A stretch of DNA of 8,299 bases, from the NCBI GenBank assembly GCA_003162255.1, contig PMMJ01000460.1, positions 29,638 through 37,936 of the forward strand, read 5' to 3'. The DNA is from Acidobacteriaceae bacterium. GTDB lineage: Bacteria; Acidobacteriota; Terriglobia; Terriglobales; Acidobacteriaceae. Shown here piece after piece: positions 1-6,174 of this stretch (position 1 is the stretch's first letter; each line of letters opens with the position of its first letter). The notes beneath the pieces are model-generated. The model ran no database searches. It saw nothing but the letters and a program-made list of their open reading frames with translations, and was not told where the DNA came from. Both the position numbers and the translations under genes were made by a program.

Positions 1-15
1 CGGATTGCTGACCAT
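1..15 (-). CDS. Possible start of next minus-strand gene (5 codons only)
   Basis: A minus-strand ATG at 15-13 begins a reading frame (Met-Val-Ser-Asn-Pro) that leaves the window at once. It is preceded by the purine-rich stretch GAAGAGCAAGGAAGCC, in which AAGGA could serve as a ribosome binding site about 4 bases from the ATG. It lies about 100 bases after the glycosyltransferase stop and on the same strand, so it may continue the operon. Five codons cannot identify a product, and the ATG may be chance. Confidence 0.25.
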
Positions 16-114
16 GGCTTCCTTGCTCTTCTTTCTAGATCGAGCGCTTACGCCTTAGCACGTACCAACCCGAGCGGTATCCCAAAGTTCCGTTTAGAAG
101 GAAATACGCAGGAT
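16..114. other. Short intergenic stretch after the GT4 gene
   Basis: About 100 bases separate the GT4 stop from the possible start at 15. I see no strong hairpin followed by a T-run in the minus-strand sense, so no terminator is called. No convincing -35/-10 pair is visible either. The sequence just before position 15 is purine-rich on the minus strand. Confidence 0.4.
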
Positions 115-1383
115 TTATCTGGCCGGCCAGTCCTGCTGCCAGGACGTAGCATTGCGCGACACGACCGAAGCGCACAGAGACCGATAGGGCAGCCAGCGAG
201 GCAGCCGGCGTGCCCGGAGTTCAGGAGCAAGTAGCCGTGAATGGTGGTCCAGGTCGAAGAGGCGCAGATACTGCCGGACGACGATTGGCATCGTCATGCG
301 CAGCGCCGCGGCGAAGTTTCGCTCCGTCATCTGACGCCGCCACTCTGGATGCTGCAGTACCGAGAGCAGCGCGTCCGCAAATCGATTCGTATTTCCAGTC
401 TCATAAAAACAGATGGCCAGCCCCTCGGCGGTAGCCATGTCACGAAACTCGGGCAAGTCGGCCGCCACGATCGGCAGGCTGTATTCGCAAGCCAGGTGAG
501 CCACGCCGCTAGATCCCGCCGCGGAAGAATAGGGAAGAACGAGGAGCGTGGCGCTCCGGAAGAGTTGCGCCACCTGCTCTTCCGGAACGTAACCCGTGAA
601 CTCGATACGAGGGTGGCCGGCCACATTCCGCGCCACTGACTCGACGTAGCCGGGCGTCTCTGGATGGTTGGCGCCCGCGATAATGAGCCGCACATTCTTC
701 TGCTCGGCCGAGACCTTCTCAAATGCTTCAATCAGAGGTTCCAGCCGTTTATACGTTCCCCACTTGCCAAAGGCCAGAATGCGCTGTTCAGCATCGCCTC
801 GGCGTGCGAGGTCTGGCAATTCAGGCTCACCGAACAAGATTCCATGGGGACGGAAGTGCACGTTGTTTCTGCGATACTTCTCAATGAGTGTGCTGCGGTA
901 AGCCGGAATGAGAACGGAAACGGAGTTCGCCATCAGCAGCAAATGGGTCGCCACCCAGCCGCCCAGCCGGTAAAGCCTCGGATACTTTACGCTGGCGTTC
1001 TCCAGGTTCATCATGTCCATGATCTGGTGGAGCGTGACATGCGTGTAATAGCCGCGGAGACGAACCAGCGCCGGCGTGACGACGCCACAAAAAGCGGGCA
1101 GCGGCCGGCTGCCGTAGGAGGCAAATCCCAGGTTGAACCACACCACGTCGGGTTGCAGCTTCTCGATTGCGCGCAGAAGGCGTGCTGGATTCGCCAGGCT
1201 ATTGAAAGACCAGCAGCGAATCACATCAAACCCATCCATTTCGGGTTCTGGAGTCCTTAATTTATCCGCCAGGATCGTGAGGTTGAGTTGCGGAAGATTT
1301 GACAATGCCTGGGCGACATGCAGCCCGTACTCATTCAAGCCGCCCCGGCTCGGGGGAAAAGCGGTAACCAGGCAGATTTTCAC
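115..1383 (-). CDS. GT4-family glycosyltransferase (GT-B fold)
   Basis: This 422-residue protein resembles family 4 retaining glycosyltransferases, which transfer a sugar from an NDP-sugar to a lipid-linked or nascent glycan at the cytoplasmic face of the membrane. The N-terminal Rossmann half begins MKICLVTAFPPSRGGLNEYG, with the usual Gly-Gly-rich acceptor loop near residues 10-20. The C-terminal donor-binding half starts near 200 with RILAFGKWGTYKRLEPLIEAF (Lys/Arg at 212-213 in the phosphate-contacting position). It continues with IEFTGYVPEEQ (260-270) and a donor loop, SSAAGSSGVAHLACEYSLP (286-304), where GT4 enzymes carry their EX7E-type motif; the first acidic position is not obvious here. 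The start is GTG at 1383, overlapping the GT2 stop by 4 bases (GTGA), which implies coupled translation. The last 30 or so residues are a basic tail without known motifs. Sugar specificity cannot be read from sequence. Confidence 0.9.
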   Translation of the reverse strand: MKICLVTAFPPSRGGLNEYGLHVAQALSNLPQLNLTILADKLRTPEPEMDGFDVIRCWSFNSLANPARLLRAIEKLQPDVVWFNLGFASYGSRPLPAFCGVVTPALVRLRGYYTHVTLHQIMDMMNLENASVKYPRLYRLGGWVATHLLLMANSVSVLIPAYRSTLIEKYRRNNVHFRPHGILFGEPELPDLARRGDAEQRILAFGKWGTYKRLEPLIEAFEKVSAEQKNVRLIIAGANHPETPGYVESVARNVAGHPRIEFTGYVPEEQVAQLFRSATLLVLPYSSAAGSSGVAHLACEYSLPIVAADLPEFRDMATAEGLAICFYETGNTNRFADALLSVLQHPEWRRQMTERNFAAALRMTMPIVVRQYLRLFDLDHHSRLLAPELRARRLPRWLPYRSLCASVVSRNATSWQQDWPAR

Positions 1384-2102
1384 GCTGCACCTGATCGCGT
1401 AATCGCGCTTTTGGAGAGACGTCCCAACAAAACAAGGTAATCGAGACCGACGCGGAGATTAGCTTTGCTCTTGCCGCCGAATCGCTGACCGAAGTGGAAG
1501 GGAACTTCAACCGCGGACCGGATGTTTCCGCGCACCAATATCTCCAGCAGTAACTTAAACCCTTCCGGTTGTAAGTGGACTCCCGTAATGACTGCCCGGC
1601 GCATCACGAAGAAGCCGGAAAGGGGGTCGCGTACCCGTATCCTCGCCTTCTGCAGAGGCAGTGTGGTCCAGGTGCCCGCCATGGAGACGACCCGGCGCAG
1701 CGGGTTCCAGCCCGGCGTGCCATTCCCCGTGGAGTACCGGCTGGCGATGGCAATGTCCTGACCTTCTTGGACGGCGGTCACCAGCGCGGGCAGCAGTGCA
1801 GGCGGATGCTGCAGGTCGGCGTCGATTACACCCAGCAGATTGGCATCGGTATGATTCCAACCATGAATCACCGCGCCGGCGAGCCCGCGAGCTCCCAGCC
1901 GCACCAGCAGGCGGACGCGGGGATCCGATTTGGCACACTCTTGGACCACCGCCCCTGTGCCATCCTTGCTGTTGTCATCGACAACCAGCAGTTCATAATC
2001 GATTTGCGCGCCATCGAGATTCAAGCGAACGCGATCAAGCAACGTTCCAATGTTTGCTTCTTCGTTCAGGGTGGGTATGACCAAACCAAGTTTGTCGCGC
2101 AT
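1380..2102 (-). CDS. GT2 glycosyltransferase, polyprenol-phosphate-mannose-synthase-like
   Basis: This 240-residue GT-A enzyme resembles the DPM1/polyprenol-phosphate mannosyltransferase branch of family 2, which transfers a sugar from an NDP-sugar to polyprenyl phosphate on the cytoplasmic side. Seen: LGLVIPTLNEEANI at the N-terminus, the nucleotide-binding VVDDNSKDGT (40-49), the metal-binding DADLQHPP (94-101), the family signature RDPLSGFFVMRR (158-169), and RFGGKSKA (207-214). There is no C-terminal membrane or GtrA-like domain, so it is the short soluble or peripheral form. I chose the ATG at 2102 because AGGGAG (2108-2113) lies 5 bases upstream. A GTG at 2129 would add nine residues but has no ribosome binding site. 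The following GT4 gene overlaps its stop by 4 bases. It may load a lipid carrier for a later membrane transferase; the sugar is unknown. Confidence 0.9.
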   Translation of the reverse strand: MRDKLGLVIPTLNEEANIGTLLDRVRLNLDGAQIDYELLVVDDNSKDGTGAVVQECAKSDPRVRLLVRLGARGLAGAVIHGWNHTDANLLGVIDADLQHPPALLPALVTAVQEGQDIAIASRYSTGNGTPGWNPLRRVVSMAGTWTTLPLQKARIRVRDPLSGFFVMRRAVITGVHLQPEGFKLLLEILVRGNIRSAVEVPFHFGQRFGGKSKANLRVGLDYLVLLGRLSKSAITRSGAA

Positions 2103-2234
2103 AGGTTCTCCCTGCCGGCCTGTCGGCACTTACGCCAGCCGAGCAGCTCTTGGATGGTCGTGGCCCATCAAACGTTGTCTGAGAAGTTACTGACCTGTTT
2201 GCGGCGGTCGAGCTTGCGGGGTTTAGGAGACTAT
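2103..2234. other. Gap inside the operon between kinase and GT2 genes
   Basis: This is the only sizeable gap in the seven-gene run (132 bases if GT2 starts at 2102). No gene, terminator hairpin with T-run or clear promoter is visible. It includes the inverted repeat TGCCG/CGGCA (2113-2117, 2124-2128) next to the GT2 ribosome binding site. The GT2/GT4 pair might have its own promoter here, but the sequence does not show one plainly. Confidence 0.4.
2108..2113 (-). promoter_or_regulatory. Ribosome binding site deciding the GT2 start
   Basis: Minus-strand AGGGAG is placed 5 bases before the ATG at 2102. It supports that start over the in-frame GTG at 2129. The nearby inverted repeat TGCCG (2113-2117)/CGGCA (2124-2128) abuts this site and could weakly affect its access. 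Confidence 0.6.
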
Positions 2235-3002
2235 CTACGCCGTTCGAGAATATTCACGCGCGTTGGAGATCGCGGACGTGTGGTCTAGCGCACAAATGCC
2301 AGCCTTCCTGAACTCATCCGCGATTTTTCGGCTGGTTTCTTCCAGAGGAAGGGCGTCAATCAACGTTATCCCTCCCATAACTTCTCTTACTAGAAGATAC
2401 GAGCGGCGATACTGCTTGAGAAACTCCAGCGGATATTCCGGCTTTCTGGCGAAAGCGGCTTCGGGGTCTGCATCCAGCAGATAGGCGATGTCCGGCTGCG
2501 GAAGCAGCTTGAAAAGCAGCCGCGCGTAGATTCGCACAGCCTTTTGTTCGATGGGTAAGATGGCGAGCTGATCGTAGAAATATCGGTCAAAAATAACAAC
2601 GTCGACTTCGGAGCTAAGCATTTCTCTTACCAGCCACCGCAGGTGAATCGCGTCGAGCACGTAAAACCCGCACCGCCCCAAGGTTACATACCAGGGCCGG
2701 AGGTTCTTGTCGCGACGCTGGACCGGCCTTTCCGGCGCGCCGACACCTAACTCCCCACGGAACAACTTATGCGTGAGGTTCTGCCGTAAGCGCGGAAGGA
2801 CCACCACGTTGTCCCAGAAGGTCGCCACTCGGACCCGGAGCCCTGCACTTCGCAGCCACGCCGTGAGGGCCGCGATGTTAGTGCTTTTCCCGGACCCGTC
2901 TATGCCCGAAAAAGTGACGAGCGCCGGACGTGTCCTCGATCTTCCTCGATCTGGCTGCTCAGCATCCCGCAACCAGGATTTCCGTCCTGTTCGCCACATC
3001 AC
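2235..3002 (-). CDS. Thymidylate-kinase-like P-loop kinase in a glycan operon
   Basis: This 255-residue P-loop NTPase has the fold pattern of thymidylate kinases. Residues 29-41 form a Walker A region, VTFSGIDGSGKST, and VVIFDRYFYDQLA (135-147) carries the Asp-Arg pair that contacts the nucleotide in TMKs. A LID-like segment with Arg186/Lys187 is followed by an Arg-rich helix (FLKQYRRSYL). Differences from housekeeping Tmk: about 27 extra basic residues before the P-loop, and no TREPGGT-type dTMP-site motif; instead ATFWDNVVVLPRLRQNL follows strand 2. It is therefore probably not the essential dTMP kinase, and its substrate is unknown (inference). The frame opens with GTG-ATG: the GTG at 3002 overlaps the upstream stop by 4 bases, and the ATG at 2999 overlaps it by 1. 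Neither has a strong ribosome binding site, so coupled re-initiation is likely. Confidence 0.8.
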   Translation of the reverse strand: MMWRTGRKSWLRDAEQPDRGRSRTRPALVTFSGIDGSGKSTNIAALTAWLRSAGLRVRVATFWDNVVVLPRLRQNLTHKLFRGELGVGAPERPVQRRDKNLRPWYVTLGRCGFYVLDAIHLRWLVREMLSSEVDVVIFDRYFYDQLAILPIEQKAVRIYARLLFKLLPQPDIAYLLDADPEAAFARKPEYPLEFLKQYRRSYLLVREVMGGITLIDALPLEETSRKIADEFRKAGICALDHTSAISNAREYSRTA

Positions 3003-3523
3003 CGGCTACCCGGAGGTTTGCTGGAACTGGCTTCCGACAGCGCGACCACGGTACCCACAGCTATGCTCGCAGCAGCAATTACACCCACGTGAATCAGAAA
3101 TGAACGCGACCGCTTCTGCCGGGCAGGCGCAAGCGCGGCTCCAGCCGGTTGGGAAGCTGCTGTTCCAGTCGTGGGCTGCGACTTGGCGGCGGCCGCACCT
3201 TGAGGCTGCTGCAACCCGTAGCCATCTGGATTCTGCGTCCTTCCCGCCTCCTTGGCCTGTTGGACGCGCAGCGATTCTCTTATGTCTTTAAACTGTGGCT
3301 CGGGCGCCTGTGGGTAAGGCGACGTTTTCTGGCTCCCGCCGCTGGTGGCATCATCAGGGCTTTGATCCACCGGGGATGTTGCCGCCGGTGCGGACGCGAC
3401 CGGCTGCTGGGGATCGGTGTTTGCACCGGTGGCAGTGTTCTGCGCGAATGCTGTGGTTGCGGACTGAAGTGCAAGCATGCATCCCAGCGCGAATACGATC
3501 ATCTGCGGTGTACGTAAGTTCAT
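2999..3523 (-). CDS. Small exported Pro/Ala/Gln-rich protein with C-terminal membrane segment
   Basis: I do not recognise a family. The 174-residue product begins with a Sec-type signal peptide (basic MNLR, hydrophobic 8-20, likely cleavage after AFA at residue 27). A low-complexity region rich in Pro, Ala, Gln, Ser and Thr follows (28-135), interrupted by a short charged segment, PQFKDIRESLRVQQAKEAGR (76-95), that could be helical. A basic patch, RQKRSR (135-140), precedes one predicted membrane helix (about 142-162) and a short polar end. If both ends are used, the protein would be anchored by its C-terminus with the disordered part outside the cytoplasm. A strong AGGGGAGG (3531-3538) lies 7 bases before the ATG. 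The start overlaps the STAS stop by 4 bases (ATGA) and its own stop overlaps the kinase start, so it is locked into the operon. A role in glycan export or envelope sensing is a guess. Confidence 0.75.
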   Translation of the reverse strand: MNLRTPQMIVFALGCMLALQSATTAFAQNTATGANTDPQQPVASAPAATSPVDQSPDDATSGGSQKTSPYPQAPEPQFKDIRESLRVQQAKEAGRTQNPDGYGLQQPQGAAAAKSQPTTGTAASQPAGAALAPARQKRSRSFLIHVGVIAAASIAVGTVVALSEASSSKPPGSR

Positions 3524-3987
3524 GCTGCTGCCTCCCCTCTGGTTGGCTTCCCGTCCAGGTCTGCCGGGGCTGAGGACGCAATCAGATCAGCCGTCCGTTG
3601 ATTGTCCGAGACCGACCGAAACAAATCCCAAGGCTCGGGATAGTGGTGGGTGTTCGGAAGAAAGACATCGAAGCTGCGAACTGCATCCTCAGCGGCGGGA
3701 AAGACCTCGAAGAGACGACCTACCCGGGTGATCTCCAGGATCATCTCTGCCTGCGGGGACAAGGCGGCGAGTTTCAGCTCGCCGTCGCGCCTCACGATTG
3801 TTGATAAACAATCGAGAAGAAATTTGATCCCGGCAGAATCCAGGTGCGTGACCGAAGAGAGATCAAAAACGATTCGTGGTTGGTCCCTGCGCAGCACTTC
3901 CTGCATTTTTCGACGAAATGACGCCACTTCGCTCCGGTCAAAGCGGTCCGCCAGAGTCTTAACCACAACAGATGAATTAGGGTTCAT
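3520..3987 (-). CDS. STAS-domain protein (anti-sigma-factor-antagonist type)
   Basis: Residues 5-107 match the STAS fold of SpoIIAA-type anti-anti-sigma factors, which bind an anti-sigma factor or other partner and are switched by phosphorylation of a conserved Ser. Seen: VVVKTLADRFDRSEVASFRRKM, then IVFDLSSVTHLDSAGIKFLL (39-58), with Ser51 at the usual phosphorylation site after the conserved Asp50, then GELKLAALSPQAEMILEITR and VGRLFEVFP. The domain is complete. It is followed by a roughly 45-residue tail (from about 110) with HHYPEPWDLFRSV that is not part of the STAS core. The ATG at 3987 starts 2 bases after the upstream stop; an AAGG lies within the end of that gene. No HATPase kinase or phosphatase partner gene is in the window. 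It probably senses or relays a signal for the neighbouring sigma factor or glycan enzymes (inference). Confidence 0.88.
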   Translation of the reverse strand: MNPNSSVVVKTLADRFDRSEVASFRRKMQEVLRRDQPRIVFDLSSVTHLDSAGIKFLLDCLSTIVRRDGELKLAALSPQAEMILEITRVGRLFEVFPAAEDAVRSFDVFLPNTHHYPEPWDLFRSVSDNQRTADLIASSAPADLDGKPTRGEAAA

Positions 3988-3989
3988 TG

Positions 3990-5162
3990 TTAACCTTCCA
4001 CAGTTCGGGAATTGCCGGCTCTAGATACCTCTTCAAGCCCTGGCCGAGTTTCAGAAACGTTACAGGAAAATCGCACCGACGCCGGAGATGGCAAAGGTCG
4101 ATTGGGGAGAAAAGCGCTGAGCGCGTTGCTCAGCATCCGCCACAGTGAATGGCCAATCAAATTCGGCGCTCTCAGTGGCGACTGCCTGAAAGCACGACGG
4201 GGCAGGGGAGACGTGGACCCGATCAGAGAGCGGTCGCCAATTTCCACTTCGACCGCCCGCCTTACGTCAACCATGATATTGCGGTTCACAATCGAGTGAG
4301 CGATATCGAGGCTTGCGCCCAGGTAGGTGTGAGGCAGTATGGTAGCGTTCTCAACTATGCTGCCGCGATCGACCTCACAGTGGTGCTCAACATTCGTGCA
4401 GCGTGTGACGACCACACCAGACCGCAATCGTGTGTGATCACCTATGTATGCGGGACCCACGACGCGAGCCCGAGGATGCAAGCGGGCGCTTGGCGCTACC
4501 CACACACCCGGCCGTACCTCATTGCCATTGGGCCGGATACTGCAGTGCTGGAGCAATGCATCCTGCGCGAGCCGCCGGAGATCCTGAGGCGTACTCAATC
4601 GGTTCGCATATTTACGATGCATGTATTCAAGGAAGCGTGATTGGAGCGCTCGCCGGTCGGGTAACACGAGCTGTTCCGTGGACTCGCTCCCGATCATGGC
4701 GATGTCGAGCGGGCCGCTGCTGTCTCGCACAAAGGTGACCGGTTGGCCGCTCGCGCCGTGAAACCGGAGCATGGCGGCGACATCGAATTCCACGTACTTC
4801 GATGCTTGCATCACGATCGCGCCGCGCGACCCACTTTCCCGGCAGGTTCTCAGGGCCGCCTGGGTCGCCGTCCGAAGCCCCTCTCGGGGAGCATTCCTGA
4901 CGTGAACCCGCCACCGGCTGATGTCTCTGAGCACCGCATGGTGGGCAAAGACATCATCGGTGATAAGAAAAATCGGTCCCACCCCTGATTTCCGCAGGTT
5001 TTCGATGATCCGGTAAAGAATGGGCTCTCCCAGCAGGTCAAGCATGGTTGCGGGCACACCGAAAAATGATGGCATCGCCTGCGCCAAGCAGTACGGTGCG
5101 GCCGCTGGGCTTAGGTCATTGCCGATACATTCGCCGAGCACCAGAACCGCGCCTACTTGCAT
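3990..5162 (-). CDS. Degenerate NDP-sugar nucleotidyltransferase with C-terminal left-handed beta-helix
   Basis: The product (390 residues from the ATG at 5162, 407 from the GTG at 5213) has the architecture of NDP-sugar pyrophosphorylases such as GCD1/GlmU-like proteins. Numbering below is from the GTG. A Rossmann-type domain covers about 19-200 (VGAVLVLGE, MLDLLGEPILYRIIENLRKSGV, IFLITDD, LRFHGASGQPVTFV). A hexapeptide-repeat helix covers about 232-332 (GVWVAPSARLHPRARVVGPA, AYIGDHTRLRSGVVV, SIVENATILPHTYLGASLDI). The G-x-G-T-R...PK nucleotide signature is replaced by GECIGNDLSPAAAPYCLAQA, and the metal-binding Gly-Asp by MQASKYVEFD, so catalysis is doubtful. A tail of about 75 residues follows, with an amphipathic LWRMLSNALSAFLP (357-370). 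I prefer the ATG at 5162 (AGGAG 10 bases upstream; the domain begins there). The GTG start would overlap the sigma gene by 11 bases. A regulatory or sugar-nucleotide-binding role is inferred. Confidence 0.8.
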   Translation of the reverse strand: MQVGAVLVLGECIGNDLSPAAAPYCLAQAMPSFFGVPATMLDLLGEPILYRIIENLRKSGVGPIFLITDDVFAHHAVLRDISRWRVHVRNAPREGLRTATQAALRTCRESGSRGAIVMQASKYVEFDVAAMLRFHGASGQPVTFVRDSSGPLDIAMIGSESTEQLVLPDRRALQSRFLEYMHRKYANRLSTPQDLRRLAQDALLQHCSIRPNGNEVRPGVWVAPSARLHPRARVVGPAYIGDHTRLRSGVVVTRCTNVEHHCEVDRGSIVENATILPHTYLGASLDIAHSIVNRNIMVDVRRAVEVEIGDRSLIGSTSPLPRRAFRQSPLRAPNLIGHSLWRMLSNALSAFLPNRPLPSPASVRFSCNVSETRPGLEEVSRAGNSRTVEG

Positions 5163-5172
5163 TGGATCGACA

Positions 5173-5177
5173 CTCCT
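5173..5177 (-). promoter_or_regulatory. Ribosome binding site bearing on the nucleotidyltransferase-like gene start
   Basis: Minus-strand AGGAG lies 10 bases before the ATG at 5162, a slightly long spacer. The rival GTG at 5213 has only GGAG 3 bases away, inside the sigma gene's last codons. The spacing does not fully settle the start. Confidence 0.45.
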
Positions 5178-5202
5178 GTGTTGCCATCTGTAACTTTCAG
5201 AA

Positions 5203-6087
5203 TCAGGCAACACTCTCCGCCATCAGCGCAGGATCGGCCTGCCCGATGGCAGGAAGCATGATTTCCGGATCGCCGCCGACTGAGCAATCCACCAAGTTTT
5301 CTAAGTCCTCGCCACGACGCAGTTGCTTTTCGTCGGCGGATAAAGCAACGTCCTCCAAGCGCCTTGGCACAGAGTCCTTATGTTCGTCGCTCGGCCATGA
5401 CGAAATGTTGGAAGAATAAGATGAGACAAGGCTCCCGATCGTTGCCGCTTCCGCCGGAACACTGGCGTGAAATGCAGTTGGTTTCACTGCCGCAACCCTT
5501 TGTCGATAGGTGTAGCCAAGGCGCGCCAACAACTCTCTCATCCGCTGTTTCGCTTTGTGCAACTGTGATTTCGAATTGCCGATCGAACAGTGCAGACGCC
5601 GTGCTATCTCCTGGTGCTCGTACCCTTGCATCTCGTGCAGAAGAAAAATCGTACGGTAGCCGGGAGGAAGTTTCTCGATGGCCCGCGTCAGCGCCAGGCG
5701 ATCGGCGCATCGGGCGAGCCTCTCATCCACCCGTCCATACTCGCGTCTGAATCCGCGCGAGTCCTGTGGGTTGGAATATTCCAAATGCGCTTGGCGTCTA
5801 CCCCTTTTGCGAAAGTGCATCAATACCGTATTCACCGCCACCCGGTGCAGCCAGGTAGAAAACGCCGAGTCGCCACGAAACGTGGAGAATTTTCGGAAGA
5901 CGTAAATGAAGGCATCCTGGGTCAGGTCCTCCGCTTCGGCCATATCTTTCGTCATCCGCAGGCAGACTGCCACGATGCGAGGTTTGTGCGTCTCATAGAG
6001 CACGGCAAAAGCACTCGCATCCCCATTCCGGGCTTGAGTGATGAGATTCTGTTCTGAACTGGAGTTGGCTGTCGCATGAGCGCTCAC
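5203..6087 (-). CDS. ECF-type RNA polymerase sigma factor with about 100-residue C-terminal extension
   Basis: Group IV (ECF) sigma factor, which directs RNA polymerase to specific promoters. Region 2 spans about 25-95: FAVLYETHKPRIVAVCLRMT, AEAEDLTQDAFIYVFRKF (core-binding and -10 recognition), and STWLHRVAVNTVLMHFRKR. A linker (96-135) leads to region 4 at about 136-190: IEKLPPGYRTIFLLHEMQGY, then the helix-turn-helix HQEIARRLHCSIGNSKSQLHKAKQRMRELL that reads the -35 element. ECF factors usually end near 190 residues. This one continues to 294 with a Ser-rich and then acidic tail (SDEHKDSVPRRLEDVALSADE). No anti-sigma factor is adjacent, and the tail may take its place (inference). The start is GTG at 6087, with AAGGA (6096-6100) 8 bases upstream. 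It is the first gene of the run and its leader carries three inverted repeats, suggesting it controls itself or is controlled there. Its regulon cannot be read from here. Confidence 0.92.
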   Translation of the reverse strand: MSAHATANSSSEQNLITQARNGDASAFAVLYETHKPRIVAVCLRMTKDMAEAEDLTQDAFIYVFRKFSTFRGDSAFSTWLHRVAVNTVLMHFRKRGRRQAHLEYSNPQDSRGFRREYGRVDERLARCADRLALTRAIEKLPPGYRTIFLLHEMQGYEHQEIARRLHCSIGNSKSQLHKAKQRMRELLARLGYTYRQRVAAVKPTAFHASVPAEAATIGSLVSSYSSNISSWPSDEHKDSVPRRLEDVALSADEKQLRRGEDLENLVDCSVGGDPEIMLPAIGQADPALMAESVA

Positions 6088-6121
6088 GGGGACTTTCCTT
6101 CCTTGCCGCGGTTTTCAGACC

Positions 6122-6137
6122 AACCGTTCGCCCGGTT
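6122..6137. repeat. Inverted repeat AACCG-6-CGGTT
   Basis: Five-base perfect arms (6122-6126 and 6133-6137) flank TTCGCC, about 35 bases before the sigma start codon. In the transcript this could form a small hairpin near the ribosome binding site. Alone it is short enough to be chance; it matters because two more inverted repeats follow. Confidence 0.4.
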
Positions 6138-6141
6138 CGCC

Positions 6142-6157
6142 GATAAGAAAACTTATC
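6142..6157. repeat. Inverted repeat GATAAG-AAAA-CTTATC
   Basis: Six-base perfect arms (6142-6147, 6152-6157) flank AAAA, about 55 bases upstream of the sigma start. The stem is AT-rich with no T-run after it on the minus strand, so a protein-binding site is a better guess than a terminator. The minus-strand TGATAAG part could also overlap a -10-like element. Confidence 0.5.
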
Positions 6158-6174
6158 AGGGCAAGTGCGCAGCG

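Noticed and set aside
664..1260. Plus-strand open frame of 198 codons opposite the GT4 gene
   Set aside because: No domain pattern and wholly covered by the conserved GT4 coding sequence on the other strand.
1575..2288. Plus-strand open frame of 237 codons opposite the GT2 gene
   Set aside because: Its product is low in recognisable motifs and Arg/Gln/His-rich, as expected of an antisense shadow; the minus strand carries the full GT2 signature.
2707..3291. Plus-strand open frame of 194 codons across the kinase and exported-protein genes
   Set aside because: It spans the junction of two well-supported minus-strand genes and has no motif of its own.
6118..6140. Minus-strand GAACC...GTC as an ECF-type self-regulated promoter
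   Set aside because: The spacing of about 13 bases is too short for the usual 16-17 of ECF promoters.
6142..6157. GATAAG/CTTATC hairpin as a terminator of the anchored-protein gene
   Set aside because: The stem is weak, lies about 400 bases past that gene's stop, and is not followed by a T-run on the minus strand.
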